Assembly: GCF_002940665.1 (NCBI RefSeq)
Contig: NZ_MIGY01000002.1
Location: 434,001 to 498,000 of the forward strand
Source of the DNA: Xanthomonas arboricola
GTDB lineage: Bacteria; Pseudomonadota; Gammaproteobacteria; Xanthomonadales; Xanthomonadaceae
Reading direction: 5' to 3'
Length of the DNA: 64,000 bases
Part shown: in pieces, positions 44,310-53,753 of the stretch
How positions within the stretch are numbered: position 1 is the stretch's first letter
How the letters are laid out: every line of letters starts with the position of its first letter
Notes under the pieces: generated by a model
Database searches by the model: none
Told to the model about the DNA's origin: nothing
What the model saw: only the letters and a program-made list of their open reading frames with translations
Program-made: the position numbers and the translations under genes

Positions 44310-45295
44310 ACCTGCCTTTCCGCTTTTACGCTTTGCCGTTGTTGCTTTTTGCCCTGTCGGGCTGCGCCACGCAGGGCAAGCCGCCGCCGACCATCTCGCT
44401 CGATGAGCCCGTGCAGGCCCAGCCGTTGCCTGAACCGCCCAAGCCGGTCGAAGTGGTGGAGGTGCCAACGGTGCTGCCGATGCCGGCGCAGTTGAAACCG
44501 CTGCCCGAGGTGGACGAAGCGCCGCCGGCGCCGGAGCCGACCGACGAAACCGTGCGCGTATCGAAGGCCAATGCCGAGGCGCGCATTGCGCCCACGCGCG
44601 AGGGCTACGTCAACGCGATTCAAGTCTGGCCGTACACCGACGGCGCGCTGTATCAGGTCTATGCCGCGCCGGGGCGCGTCACAGTGGTGTCGCTCCAGCC
44701 CGGCGAAGAACTGGTGACGGTCGCCGCCGGCGATACCGTGCGCTGGATCGTTGGCGACACGTCCAGCGGCAGCGGCGATGAGCTGCGCATCAATGTGCTG
44801 GTCAAGCCGATCCGTTCCGGGTTGAAGACGAACCTGGTCATCACCACCAGCCGCCGGACGTACCTGCTGGAACTCACTTCGACCGAACGCGCCTGGATGG
44901 CATCGGTGTCCTGGGATTACCCGAGAGATCGGATGCTGGCCTTGCAGCGCCAGGCGCAGGCCGCGCAGGCGACCGCGCCGGTCGATACCGGCCTATCGCT
45001 TGAGCGCATCCGCTTCCGCTACGCGATCAGCGGCAGCAATCCGCCGTGGAAGCCGCTGCGCGCTTTCGACGACGGCGAGAAGGTCTATATCCAGTTCCCG
45101 CCGGGCATCGCCCAAGGCGAGCTGCCGCCGCTGTTCGTCATCGGCGCACAGGGCGACGGGCAGCTGGTGAACTACCGCTTCCGCTCGCCGTACTACATCG
45201 TCGATCGGTTGTTCGGTGCGGCTGAACTGCGCTTGGGCGGGGACGGTGGCGACGTGGTGCGTATCGAGCGCACGGATGGCACGCGGAGGAACTGA
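44306..45295 (+). CDS. trbG: TrbG (VirB9), outer-membrane core lipoprotein
   Basis: 329-aa protein with lipobox LSGC (Cys20). A Pro-rich linker (about 25-75) is followed by the VirB9 beta domain: LYQVYAAPGRVTVVSLQPGE, VTLLKPIRSG-like LVKPIRSGLKTNLVI and DDGEKVYIQFP, then VNYRFRSPYYIVDRLF. Start 44306 has AAGGAG upstream. Confidence 0.93.
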   Translation: MNLPFRFYALPLLLFALSGCATQGKPPPTISLDEPVQAQPLPEPPKPVEVVEVPTVLPMPAQLKPLPEVDEAPPAPEPTDETVRVSKANAEARIAPTREGYVNAIQVWPYTDGALYQVYAAPGRVTVVSLQPGEELVTVAAGDTVRWIVGDTSSGSGDELRINVLVKPIRSGLKTNLVITTSRRTYLLELTSTERAWMASVSWDYPRDRMLALQRQAQAAQATAPVDTGLSLERIRFRYAISGSNPPWKPLRAFDDGEKVYIQFPPGIAQGELPPLFVIGAQGDGQLVNYRFRSPYYIVDRLFGAAELRLGGDGGDVVRIERTDGTRRN

Positions 45296-45297
45296 CC

Positions 45298-46590
45298 ATG
45301 AGCCAGGACGACACTCCCGACGTTGCCGTGCCGCAGGCGGGCAAGGTCGAACCCGAAGCGGTGGCGCTGCGCGCCCAGCCGCGTCCGGTCACACGGCTGA
45401 ACCGGCGCACGCTGGCCATCCTTGCCGGCGGCCTGTCGGTCGCCGTGCTCGGCGCGCTGATGTGGTCGTTGCAACCGCAGCGGCGCGCGGCCAACGAGCA
45501 GACCGAGCTTTACAACGTGGATCGCGTTTCACGCTCCGAAGGACTCGACCAGCTTCCGGCCGACTATTCCAAGCTGCCGCCGACCTTGCCCCCCGACGTG
45601 CCCGAGCTGGGGCCGCCGCTGCCGGGCGACCTTGGGCCGGCCATCGTGAATTCGCAGCAGCCGGCCGTGGCCGCCTACGCCACACCCGGTCATGACCCGG
45701 CCGAGGCGGAACGCCTGGCCCGATTGAAGGAGGCCGAGGAAGCGGCTGCATCGTCGGTATTCTTTCGCACCGGCACCCAGCAAGCCGCGCCCGTGGCGCA
45801 GTCGCAGGTGGCCGCCGCGCCGGGCTTCGCCGCCAATGCGGCCTTCGACCCGATGGCGGCCGGGCCGGCTTCGACGGCGGCCCAGCCTGCCGACCCGACG
45901 GCCGTGCAGAACAGGCAAGACCAGAAGGAGGCGTTCCAGCAAGCCGGAACCACGGAAACCCGTAATTCCGGCAACCTGCAAATGCCCGCATCGCCGTATC
46001 AGGTGATGGCCGGAACGGTGGTCGCCGGGGCGCTGGTCACGGGCATCAAGTCAGACTTGCCCGGCGACGTGATCGCCACAGTGACGGAGCCGGTCTATGA
46101 CACGGCCACCGGGCGCTTCCTGCTGATTCCGCAAGGTTCGCGCATCCTCGGCCGCTACAACAGCCAGGTCAGCTACGGGCAGAGCCGCGTTCAAGTCGTC
46201 TGGAACCGGATCATCCTGCCCGACACGTCATCGCTCACGCTCGACAACCTGGCCGGCACTGACCCGGCCGGCTATGCCGGCCTTGAGGATGGTGTCGATT
46301 GGCATTGGGATCGCATCTTCGCCGGTACGGTGCTGACCACGCTGCTGGGCGTCGGCGCCGAGCTGGCCGCGCCGGAGAACCGGCAAGACGGCGATCGCAT
46401 CATCATCGCCGGGCGCGACAGCGCGCAGGACAGCATCAATCAGGTCGGCCAGGAGATGACCCGGCGCAACCTCAACATCCAGCCCACCTTGACCGAGCGG
46501 CCGGGCCTGCCGGTTCGCATCATCGTCAATCGGGATCTGGTGCTGCGGCCGTACCAGCCGCTGTTCTTCAATCGGGGGACTTCACGATGA
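45298..46590 (+). CDS. trbI: TrbI (VirB10)
   Basis: 430-aa protein spanning both membranes. Short cytoplasmic N-terminus, one membrane helix (about 36-55), a Pro-rich periplasmic stretch, then the VirB10 beta-barrel domain: YQVMAGTVVAGALVTGIKSD, LLIPQGSRILGRYNSQVSYG and VVWNRIILPDTSSLTL. Starts two bases after trbG. Confidence 0.94.
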   Translation: MSQDDTPDVAVPQAGKVEPEAVALRAQPRPVTRLNRRTLAILAGGLSVAVLGALMWSLQPQRRAANEQTELYNVDRVSRSEGLDQLPADYSKLPPTLPPDVPELGPPLPGDLGPAIVNSQQPAVAAYATPGHDPAEAERLARLKEAEEAAASSVFFRTGTQQAAPVAQSQVAAAPGFAANAAFDPMAAGPASTAAQPADPTAVQNRQDQKEAFQQAGTTETRNSGNLQMPASPYQVMAGTVVAGALVTGIKSDLPGDVIATVTEPVYDTATGRFLLIPQGSRILGRYNSQVSYGQSRVQVVWNRIILPDTSSLTLDNLAGTDPAGYAGLEDGVDWHWDRIFAGTVLTTLLGVGAELAAPENRQDGDRIIIAGRDSAQDSINQVGQEMTRRNLNIQPTLTERPGLPVRIIVNRDLVLRPYQPLFFNRGTSR

Positions 46591-46847
46591 GCACGACCAA
46601 GAAGCTGCGGCTCGGGCCGCTGCCCAAGACCGAGAACGTCAAGCTGACTTTTGCCTGCCCGGCCAGCTTGAAAGCTGACCTCGACCGCTACGCCGCGCTG
46701 CACGCGCAGGCGTATGGCGAGACTGTCGATGCCGTGACGCTGATCCCGCACATGTTGGAGGCGTTCATCGCGGGGGATCGGGGATTCAGGCGAGGCAGGG
46801 GAGACGACACCCGACCGTCTTCCCGCGCGGCTATGCAGAAAGGGTGA
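46587..46847 (+). CDS. DUF2274 family protein
   Basis: 86-aa basic protein. RLGPLPKTENVKLTFACPAS and LIPHMLEAFIAGDRGF define DUF2274, the usual last gene after trbI in Tn4371-like ICEs; RHH-like, function unknown. Overlaps trbI by ATGA. It marks the end of the conserved backbone; everything to the right up to 61.8 kb is cargo. Confidence 0.9.
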   Translation: MSTTKKLRLGPLPKTENVKLTFACPASLKADLDRYAALHAQAYGETVDAVTLIPHMLEAFIAGDRGFRRGRGDDTRPSSRAAMQKG

Positions 46848-46879
46848 GAGTTTGGATAAGTTTTCATTGTCGTATCCAG

Positions 46880-46941
46880 ACTACGATTGGTGGTGCTATA
46901 TCAAATTGACTTGCGCTTAGAAAAGTTGTAAAAATCGTAGT
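46880..46941 (+). promoter_or_regulatory. AbiE promoter with inverted-repeat operator
   Basis: Arms ACTACGATT (46880-46888) and AATCGTAGT (46933-46941), a perfect 9-bp inverted repeat 44 bases apart, flank the promoter. TTGACT (46906-46911), 17-bp spacer and TAAAAA (46929-46934) make a good sigma-70 promoter. AbiEi antitoxins are known to repress by binding inverted repeats. The predicted start of transcription falls at the ATG (46942) and no Shine-Dalgarno is visible, so the mRNA may be leaderless. Confidence 0.6.
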
Positions 46942-47679
46942 ATGGCTACGACTACTACAAGCAAGCTAAATGCGCTCTACACCCGGCTGGCACCGGGGGC
47001 GCCGCTGACCTCGGAGGATTTGGCGGCGCTGGGCATCTCCGCCGATTTGGCCGTCCACTACGTCCGCGCAGGATGGCTCACACGCTTGGCGCGCGGTGTC
47101 TATGGCCGTCCGAACGACACTTTGGCCTTGCATCCCAGCCTGCTGCTGTTGCAGCGCAGGGTCGAGGGGTTGCACGTTGGCGGCAAGTCGGCCCTGGACT
47201 GGTACGGCGTGCGCCAGTACGTGTCGCAGCAGCCGGTGCTGCACCTGTATGGCTGGACGGCAGCCCGTCTGCCGGAATGGTTCACCGAATGCTTCCCGGC
47301 CGAGTACCACCGCAAGCGCCTGTTCGACGAGCAGCCGGACGCCTTGCTGCACGTCGGCCCGTTCGAGAAGCGCAGCGGCGCGCCGCAGGTGTCGGCGCCG
47401 GAGCGTGCATTGCTGGAGCTGTTGAGCGAAGTCGGTGTGCGCCAGCCCTTGCAGGAGGCTGGCGAACTCGTCGAAAGTGCCTACAACCTGCGCGTTGATG
47501 TGCTGCATGAACTGCTGCAACGCTGTACGAGCGTCAAGACCGTGCGGCTATGCCTGCAACTCGGCCGCGAGAGTTCGCTGCCCTGGGCAGCCAAGCTCGA
47601 CCCGGCCACGCTGCCAACGGGCAGCGACCGGCCCTGGGTGTCCCGATCGGCTGAAGGCCTGCTGGTGCTCAAGCCATGA
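46942..47679 (+). CDS. abiEi: Type IV antitoxin AbiEi
   Basis: 245-aa antitoxin/repressor. N-terminal winged helix (LYTRLAPGAPLTSEDLAALG, then YVRAGWLTRLARGVYGRP), then the AbiEi_3-type C-terminal domain with LHVGGKSALDWYGVRQYV and SAPERALLELLSEVG. In the streptococcal and other AbiE systems this protein represses the operon and neutralises AbiEii without direct contact. Overlaps abiEii by ATGA. Confidence 0.92.
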   Translation: MATTTTSKLNALYTRLAPGAPLTSEDLAALGISADLAVHYVRAGWLTRLARGVYGRPNDTLALHPSLLLLQRRVEGLHVGGKSALDWYGVRQYVSQQPVLHLYGWTAARLPEWFTECFPAEYHRKRLFDEQPDALLHVGPFEKRSGAPQVSAPERALLELLSEVGVRQPLQEAGELVESAYNLRVDVLHELLQRCTSVKTVRLCLQLGRESSLPWAAKLDPATLPTGSDRPWVSRSAEGLLVLKP

Positions 47680-48641
47680 ACCAGATCTATCTCGATACCG
47701 CGCGCCTGCTGACGCAGGTGGCGCCGCTGGTGTTTGTGGACGACACCTTCGCATTGAAGGGCGGTACGGCGATCAATCTGTTCGTGCGCGACATGCCGCG
47801 CTTGTCGGTCGATCTCGATCTGGTCTTTCCCGATCACACGCTGCCGCGTGACGAGGCGCTAACGCACATCAACGCGGCCGTCCGCCAGGCCGCTGAGCGC
47901 TTGAAGAAGCGAGGATTCCAGACGCATGCGCCGGCGGCAGCAGCAGGGGAGACCAAGTTGCTGGTGCGGCGCGGCTCGATCCAGGTCAAGATCGAAGTCA
48001 ACTTCGTTATGCGCGGCACGGTGCAGCCGGTGCGCCGCGCTTCGCTCACGCCCGCCGGCCGCGACGTGTTGATGGCCGATCTGGACATCCCGGTGGTGTC
48101 GCTCGAGGACGTGTACGGCGGCAAGCTGGTGGCGGCGCTGGATCGGCAGCACCCGCGCGACCTGTTCGACGTGATGCAGCTCTTTGCGCACGAGGGCATC
48201 ACGCCTGGCATCCGGCGCGCTTTCGTGGTCTACCTGTCCAGCAGCAACCGGCCGATCCATGAAGTGCTGTTCCCTCCGCTGAGGGACATCCGGCACGACT
48301 ACGCGCACAACTTCCAAGGCATGACGGCCGAGCCCGTGCCACTCGATGCGCTGCTCGCCGCGCGAGAATGCATGATGCGCGAAATCCAGCAGGGCTTGGA
48401 CGGCAACGAGCGGCGCTTCCTGCTGTCGCTGGTTGCCGGCACGCCGGAATGGTCGTTGCTGGGCATCGCGCACCTCGAACAGCTGCCGGGCATCCGCTGG
48501 AAGTTGCATAACCTGGCGCAGTTACAGAAGACCGATGCGAAGAAGTTCGCGGAGCAGGGCGAACTACTGGCGGCCCGGTTGGCTGCCATCTCGCCGCGCG
48601 GAAGTACGGCACCGCCCTCAGGAACGTATAGTAGTACTTGA
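47676..48641 (+). CDS. abiEii: Type IV toxin AbiEii, nucleotidyltransferase
   Basis: 321-aa toxin of the DUF1814/AbiEii family. Nucleotidyltransferase motifs FALKGGTAINLF (25-36; GG at 29-30), then SVDLDLVFP (D46 and D48), and VKIEVNF are intact, so it should be active. Such enzymes modify tRNA or other RNA 3' ends and arrest the cell during phage infection. The C-terminal helical domain is present. Its stop is 119 bases from the converging HEPN gene; that gap shows no feature. Confidence 0.93.
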   Translation: MNQIYLDTARLLTQVAPLVFVDDTFALKGGTAINLFVRDMPRLSVDLDLVFPDHTLPRDEALTHINAAVRQAAERLKKRGFQTHAPAAAAGETKLLVRRGSIQVKIEVNFVMRGTVQPVRRASLTPAGRDVLMADLDIPVVSLEDVYGGKLVAALDRQHPRDLFDVMQLFAHEGITPGIRRAFVVYLSSSNRPIHEVLFPPLRDIRHDYAHNFQGMTAEPVPLDALLAARECMMREIQQGLDGNERRFLLSLVAGTPEWSLLGIAHLEQLPGIRWKLHNLAQLQKTDAKKFAEQGELLAARLAAISPRGSTAPPSGTYSST

Positions 48642-48760
48642 GCAGCAATGGGTATTGAGCAACAGGTACCCCTTCAGGTCGCTCAATCGCTCGTCAAATT
48701 GGCATTTCGGATTTATGCACGCCTGCAGATCTTTGAGGAAGGTGGTCGCGTCGAGCTGAC

Positions 48761-50350
48761 TTAACAAGGATCGCGCCGCTTCCGCTTGTCGTCAAGGCTA
48801 TACAGTGGCATCGATCCTATAAGCTTGCCGGGATTAGCGAGTTGCTTCTTCCGCTCTTCGATGCCGATTGCGAAGGATACGTAGAACAGTGCGGATCGTG
48901 CCATCTGCATGACTCGGATCGTTTTGGCTTCAAGTTCGTCGCTGCCGATAGCGATGCCAAAGCCGGAGTTATTCTTCCCGTTGATCATGAACGGCTTGGC
49001 CCAGCCTTCGCTTACACGCAGATAAGTATGCTCAAGCGCATTGCGGATGCCATGGAGTTCACGAGCATCGGCTGCGGTGGTCTGCTTGATCTGGTCGTCG
49101 AACAGTTCCTTCGACAACCAAAACAAGCCACGCAGTGGGAGATTTTCGCGCTTCTCGAATTGTGGCAGCAGGCGTGCTTTGTTCTCAACCATCCAGACGT
49201 TCTTGAAGCTAATTCTGTCTGGTATCTTGCCCAAGTTCCAGTAACGATTAACGAGAAAGGCGACTTTGTCGAGCAAGGAATAGGCGATGCGGAAGGCCGT
49301 GCGGACCCGTTCGCTCGCTAAAGAATAGAGTGGATAGTCGAGCGTGTCGGTGAGCGCGACTCCGCGATCGGAGAAGTGAACCTTTGTGCTGCTTATCCCC
49401 TCGAACAGCATGAAGCGCGCTGAGACGTACTCCTGTTTCATCTGACTGAAGAAACCAACGATTGGCGGAGGAAGATGTCCGTCGGGACGGTCGTTCAGGC
49501 CTTCGGTCAGGGGCGGAAGCATCAGGTCGTCGGTGGCGGCCGTGAGATGTACCCCAAGATCGTTCAACGGGCACAAAAAAAGACGGTGTTCAAGGCACCA
49601 GCGACGATAGGCACGATCGATCTTCGACCGGCCTTCGTCGCCACGATCGAGGTTCTGCATTGCTCGGACTGCGTCGATATTGACGGCGCCAGCGAGCTCT
49701 GTCGCCAGATTGGCGAAATAGGCAAGTGCTGCTTGCGGATCCAGGGAGTCATGGAATGCGTCCTCAGCCATCGTCGAACGAAGACTATCGAAGGCATGCA
49801 AAGCTAGAATCGCGCGCTCGCGGTCAGCGACCGTCATGCCGGCATAGCCTTTGAGCCCACAGCCACGGTTGCCCCGTGCCATCGCGAAGCCGGGGATGAT
49901 TTTCAGAGCAGCATCCCACACGGCGATCGCATCGATTGTGCGACCAACCATATTGAGTAGGTTAGCTTGGTTAGTGAGGATCTGGCACCGACGGACCTTG
50001 TCGAGGCTCGCAAAGCCGGCATGGTTTGAGGCACGTGACAGCGCAAGCAATTCCGCCTGCCGCTCGGGTGCCTCCCACGACCAGGATCGTCGGACGTTTG
50101 CTATATGCGACAGTGCCGCCCAAGAATTGGCTCTGAAATACTCGACCAGTGCGCCATCTGTATCGATGAGTTCACGATTGGATAATTCGTCGAGTAAATA
50201 AAGCGCGCGTTTGGCTCCACGCTCTAAGGAAGCGTCGAAGGCATCGTCGATCAACTGGCCAATGTGTGCGAGTGCCTCGGCATCGCTCATTTTCGTGATG
50301 CTGCGCTCGCACTGCCTTTTTAGGTCGTCGAAGCTAGGATTGATGGACAT
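48761..50350 (-). CDS. LA2681-type HEPN protein, partner of the upstream helicase
   Basis: 529-aa soluble protein. Residues 1-250 are helical, TPR-like in pattern (ALYLLDELSNRELIDTDGAL, NQANLLNMVGRTIDAIAVWD, then AALKIIPGFAMARGNRG), and the C-terminal part is an LA2681-like HEPN domain with VRTAFRIAYSLLDKVAFLVN and the catalytic-type motif RNALEH (R436-x4-H441). HEPN proteins of this kind are usually ribonucleases. An upstream start at 50362 would add MLKV. The gene begins about 40 bases after the helicase stop on the same strand, so the two form one operon. Sensor/effector role is inference. Confidence 0.75.
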   Translation of the reverse strand: MSINPSFDDLKRQCERSITKMSDAEALAHIGQLIDDAFDASLERGAKRALYLLDELSNRELIDTDGALVEYFRANSWAALSHIANVRRSWSWEAPERQAELLALSRASNHAGFASLDKVRRCQILTNQANLLNMVGRTIDAIAVWDAALKIIPGFAMARGNRGCGLKGYAGMTVADRERAILALHAFDSLRSTMAEDAFHDSLDPQAALAYFANLATELAGAVNIDAVRAMQNLDRGDEGRSKIDRAYRRWCLEHRLFLCPLNDLGVHLTAATDDLMLPPLTEGLNDRPDGHLPPPIVGFFSQMKQEYVSARFMLFEGISSTKVHFSDRGVALTDTLDYPLYSLASERVRTAFRIAYSLLDKVAFLVNRYWNLGKIPDRISFKNVWMVENKARLLPQFEKRENLPLRGLFWLSKELFDDQIKQTTAADARELHGIRNALEHTYLRVSEGWAKPFMINGKNNSGFGIAIGSDELEAKTIRVMQMARSALFYVSFAIGIEERKKQLANPGKLIGSMPLYSLDDKRKRRDPC

Positions 50351-50390
50351 CACCTTCAGCATTCTATCAACGGATGGGGTGAGCCCGCAC

Positions 50391-53300
50391 TTAGGGCGAT
50401 AGCACGACCCGGAACTTCGCCTGGGTAGTCTTGAGTAGATAGAGCTCGGTCGTTGCCAGCAGTCGCAAAGCATCATCGGTGATGGAGGTAACCGAGCCGC
50501 CTGGCTGGACAAGCATCATCTCGAACTCGAGTCTCGCACGGCGCGACTTTTCTTTAAAGTAGGAAAGATCTTTGATGTTACCTTTCAGAAAACGATTGTG
50601 GCCTTCGCGAACCCAAGTTTCCTGTCGCCTTTTTAGGTCATGATAAAGCGTCGGCAGGCCAGCATGCTTTACTGCGATGCTCTTCTGTGCTTGTCCGCAG
50701 ACAATGTAGAAGTTCCGAATATCTTGCGATACTCGCGCCTCATGCGCGCCCTTGCAGTGGACGAGGCATAACCGGATCGTATTGTCGTCCAAGTCTTTCA
50801 GACACACGAGGTCAGCGGCCTCGCCGTGGCCATCGTCGTTGAAGATGACGTCAAACTCTTCTTTTAGCTGTTCATATGTTCGAAACTGAATAGTATTTTG
50901 GTTGCCAACCTTATGCATTGACTCCTTGTTAAGTTCGATGCCGTCCCAGTTCCAAGCTTCGAGCTTGTCACGCTGGTAAAGCCCCGCATCGAGATTCACA
51001 GGAATGTGGTAGCAGTTGTACGAATAAGTTCCGTCAGAATAGCGAACGATGAAGGGATCCTTCTGGAGGTATTCCTCTAGTGTCACAGCCGGAAGAGTGC
51101 CGTGCTGGAACGTGATGGCCGGGCCGGAAATATGGTCGTGTCGATACCCTCCTGGAATCTCATCGCTGATGACGAGAGCATATTCGGACGTCGCCTCGTC
51201 ACTTTCGATACGGAAGACAATTTCTCCGTTGGCGCCAACATCACCGAGATTTAGATCAACAGCGAATACAGGAATTTTTGATGAACCAAAGATGACGAAT
51301 TGCCGATCGTTGAAGCGCATTTGCGCCTGCTCACCCCATTGGGCGGATATCGGCCATGCGGAGTGTGGCTTGGCGAGTTTTTCCGGACGAAGGAAGTCAC
51401 GGACGATATTGCTCTCGCTTTCAACTTCGGACGAAACCTTGGCCCACGTGGCGGCTGTCCACTCGATCCAGTCGGATATCGAGCCGGATTTTTGCTGCCA
51501 GACCTTGCCACGACGCTGGGTTCCTCCCCATAGGACGCGCTCTCCATTCTCGTATCCAAGGCAGGCAAGGTTGTTGAGCGAGGATTCGGCCTTTTCGATG
51601 CTGGCGAGTCCCTCCGTCACGTTAGGGCCGAAATACGAGGTGAAGCTGATCGCACCGATACGCGATGAACCAAGGCTTTTCACCAGCGGCAATTCGACAT
51701 TGTTGAGAATGTTGAAGATGGGCGTACCAGAGACTAGCGTCGTGTCTTCATTCGTGACCGCCTTGGCGAGTTTCTCAGATCGCAACGCATCGTAGTCACT
51801 TGCAAATAGGCAAAGCGCTCCAGCAGCTTTATCCCACTTTAGAATCATGAGGTCATAGATAGTGTCGTACACATTTTGGTAGTTGCCCCATGTCACATCG
51901 CTAGAGCGGCACACCACGGCGACCAAGACGTTGTCTTGCTCACTGAACGCGTACCAATTCTCGGAGTTTTTCGGAAGTACTGACTTAAAGGCCAGAGGGG
52001 TCCAATCCGTGCATTTCGTTCGAAAAAGCTGCGCTGAAAGTGCTGGCCGGAGGTTCCAAAGAGAAAGGTTCGCATGGAGATTACCAGTCTCTTTGAGGGC
52101 AAGTACGACATCTTGTAGTCGTAGCTCTTGCGCAATTCTTTCCTCACTCAGGCGCTTAATGAGCCGATCCCAGTCAGCTCCTTCTGCGTAGAGGTCGGCA
52201 AGTTTCGCTTCGGTATCGGGGTCGGCAATGTTGGCTATGACCGATGCTTCGCCGATCTTGTCGGCGGGGCCTTTTCGGGTGAAGCGACCGATGAACTGAA
52301 GTGTCACAGCCAGTGACTTATGCGTATCGTGAAGAGCCGCGACCTTGAGATACGGGAGATCGAATCCCTCGCCCAGCATGTCGACGCAGATGACAATCCG
52401 AGATCCAGCGTAGCCTCGATCGAAGAGCTTTGTTATAGCCTCGCGATTGATCAGAGTGCGTCCGGGCCCAGAGTAAACGACTACCGGCTTCAGGTCCGGG
52501 GCGAGGCGCTGGTAGATGCGACCCACCGCTTCGGCTCGGTCTTTCGATGATGTTCGCGCCATCAAGAGGTGATCGAGATGCAGTTTGTCTCGGTCATGTC
52601 GAAGCGCGGCAATGGCTTCTTTGGCAATTGCGATGTCGTGGACTTCCTCGTCACCGTACTCTTCGATCGCTCTGAGATTGATAGCGCGGTAGTAGCCGGC
52701 GGCCTGGGCATCACCTAGCTTATAGTTGAAAATGATCTTGCCATCGACGCGTTTACCGTCGCGCCGGAAAGGAGTTGCGGTGAACTGGAGGATGCGCTTT
52801 GCGGCGAAGTGCTCTCGAACGCGTTGCCAAGTTTTGGCGGTGATATGGTGCGCCTCGTCAACAATGAGATCGGAGCAAGCGTCTGCGAGAAGGCGGATAA
52901 TTTCGGAGCCCGATGCTTCTAAGACGTTCGGAAGAGCAATGATGACGTTTGAGTTCTGGATGATCGAGTCCAGTTCGTCCGTTGACTTGATGCCGGTGGT
53001 GACGATCGCGACACGCGGTTTTGCAAGATCACAGGTGATGACCTGAGCCTCAGGTAGAACACCGAGGCTGATGAACTTCCCGGCGATCTGACTCCGTAGC
53101 GCATCGCTGGGAACAAGAACCAGTGTACGTCCCAGCCGTCGATAGACGAGCGTTGCCAGCATGGTTTCTGTTTTGCCCGTTCCGGTAGGGAGAACGATCG
53201 TGGCTGGTTCAAAGGTGGAGCCAACTGCAAAGTGGGCAGAGATCGCGTGCAGCGCGCCTATCTGCGGGGTGCGCAGACCCGGAATGTCGTGCTCCTCGTC

Positions 53301-53687
53301 CTCGGTTCGAAAATCGAACCTGTTGATCCATGACTTCAAAACCTTTTCGGGTGTGTCGGCGTAGGTCGCCAATTCGCCTTGAGAGTCCCACTGAATTTCA
53401 AAACTATCGGGAAGGCTGTCCGGATTTTGGACACCTGGTGCCAGGACCACGGGTAGTGGCGTGTCTATTCGGCTTGCCCCTTTTCGGCGTAGGAGGATCT
53501 CTCGATACGGAGGATGGAGTTCCGTAGTAATTAGGTCATGCCCTTTAATCTGCGAGGGGGCAATACATGCTTTGGTGGAAGCACCAGCAAAGACGCGCTG
53601 AACAATGCGATTTCTGCCAATCTTCAAGCTGCGCTCTGGCAGCGCTGGTAAGTCAAGTGTGCCGCGCCAGACTACGAACAGACTCAT
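50391..53687 (-). CDS. Large SF2 helicase with C-terminal nuclease-like domain
   Basis: 1098-aa protein. A 140-residue N-terminal region is followed by a type I/III-restriction-like helicase core: GALHAISAHF (Q-like), Walker A LPTGTGKTE (166-174), DLIVDEAHH (273-281), QFTATPFRRD (301-310) and GRFTRKG. A 350-residue middle part follows, then a C-terminal segment with D959 in GEAADLV and HCK (977-979), resembling a PD-(D/E)XK or Mrr-like core with the usual Glu/Gln replaced by His. It heads the operon with the HEPN gene. I recognise the domains but no named defence system for this pair. Confidence 0.8.
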   Translation of the reverse strand: MSLFVVWRGTLDLPALPERSLKIGRNRIVQRVFAGASTKACIAPSQIKGHDLITTELHPPYREILLRRKGASRIDTPLPVVLAPGVQNPDSLPDSFEIQWDSQGELATYADTPEKVLKSWINRFDFRTEDEEHDIPGLRTPQIGALHAISAHFAVGSTFEPATIVLPTGTGKTETMLATLVYRRLGRTLVLVPSDALRSQIAGKFISLGVLPEAQVITCDLAKPRVAIVTTGIKSTDELDSIIQNSNVIIALPNVLEASGSEIIRLLADACSDLIVDEAHHITAKTWQRVREHFAAKRILQFTATPFRRDGKRVDGKIIFNYKLGDAQAAGYYRAINLRAIEEYGDEEVHDIAIAKEAIAALRHDRDKLHLDHLLMARTSSKDRAEAVGRIYQRLAPDLKPVVVYSGPGRTLINREAITKLFDRGYAGSRIVICVDMLGEGFDLPYLKVAALHDTHKSLAVTLQFIGRFTRKGPADKIGEASVIANIADPDTEAKLADLYAEGADWDRLIKRLSEERIAQELRLQDVVLALKETGNLHANLSLWNLRPALSAQLFRTKCTDWTPLAFKSVLPKNSENWYAFSEQDNVLVAVVCRSSDVTWGNYQNVYDTIYDLMILKWDKAAGALCLFASDYDALRSEKLAKAVTNEDTTLVSGTPIFNILNNVELPLVKSLGSSRIGAISFTSYFGPNVTEGLASIEKAESSLNNLACLGYENGERVLWGGTQRRGKVWQQKSGSISDWIEWTAATWAKVSSEVESESNIVRDFLRPEKLAKPHSAWPISAQWGEQAQMRFNDRQFVIFGSSKIPVFAVDLNLGDVGANGEIVFRIESDEATSEYALVISDEIPGGYRHDHISGPAITFQHGTLPAVTLEEYLQKDPFIVRYSDGTYSYNCYHIPVNLDAGLYQRDKLEAWNWDGIELNKESMHKVGNQNTIQFRTYEQLKEEFDVIFNDDGHGEAADLVCLKDLDDNTIRLCLVHCKGAHEARVSQDIRNFYIVCGQAQKSIAVKHAGLPTLYHDLKRRQETWVREGHNRFLKGNIKDLSYFKEKSRRARLEFEMMLVQPGGSVTSITDDALRLLATTELYLLKTTQAKFRVVLSP

Positions 53688-53713
53688 GTGGAAGTCTCGC
53701 TAAGAATTGAATT

Positions 53714-53719
53714 TTTATA
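53714..53719 (-). promoter_or_regulatory. Candidate -10 box of the helicase-HEPN operon
   Basis: TATAAA on the minus strand within an AT-rich stretch (53701-53720), about 27 bases upstream of the helicase start codon at 53687. No strong -35 is seen. Confidence 0.35.
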
Positions 53720-53753
53720 TCTAGAGAGCGTTGTGTAGGTAACCAAGTTGCCA

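Noticed and set aside
42438-44468. 676-codon open frame on the minus strand
   Set aside because: Antisense to trbL/trbF, Ala/Pro-rich mirror of the low-complexity trbL tail.
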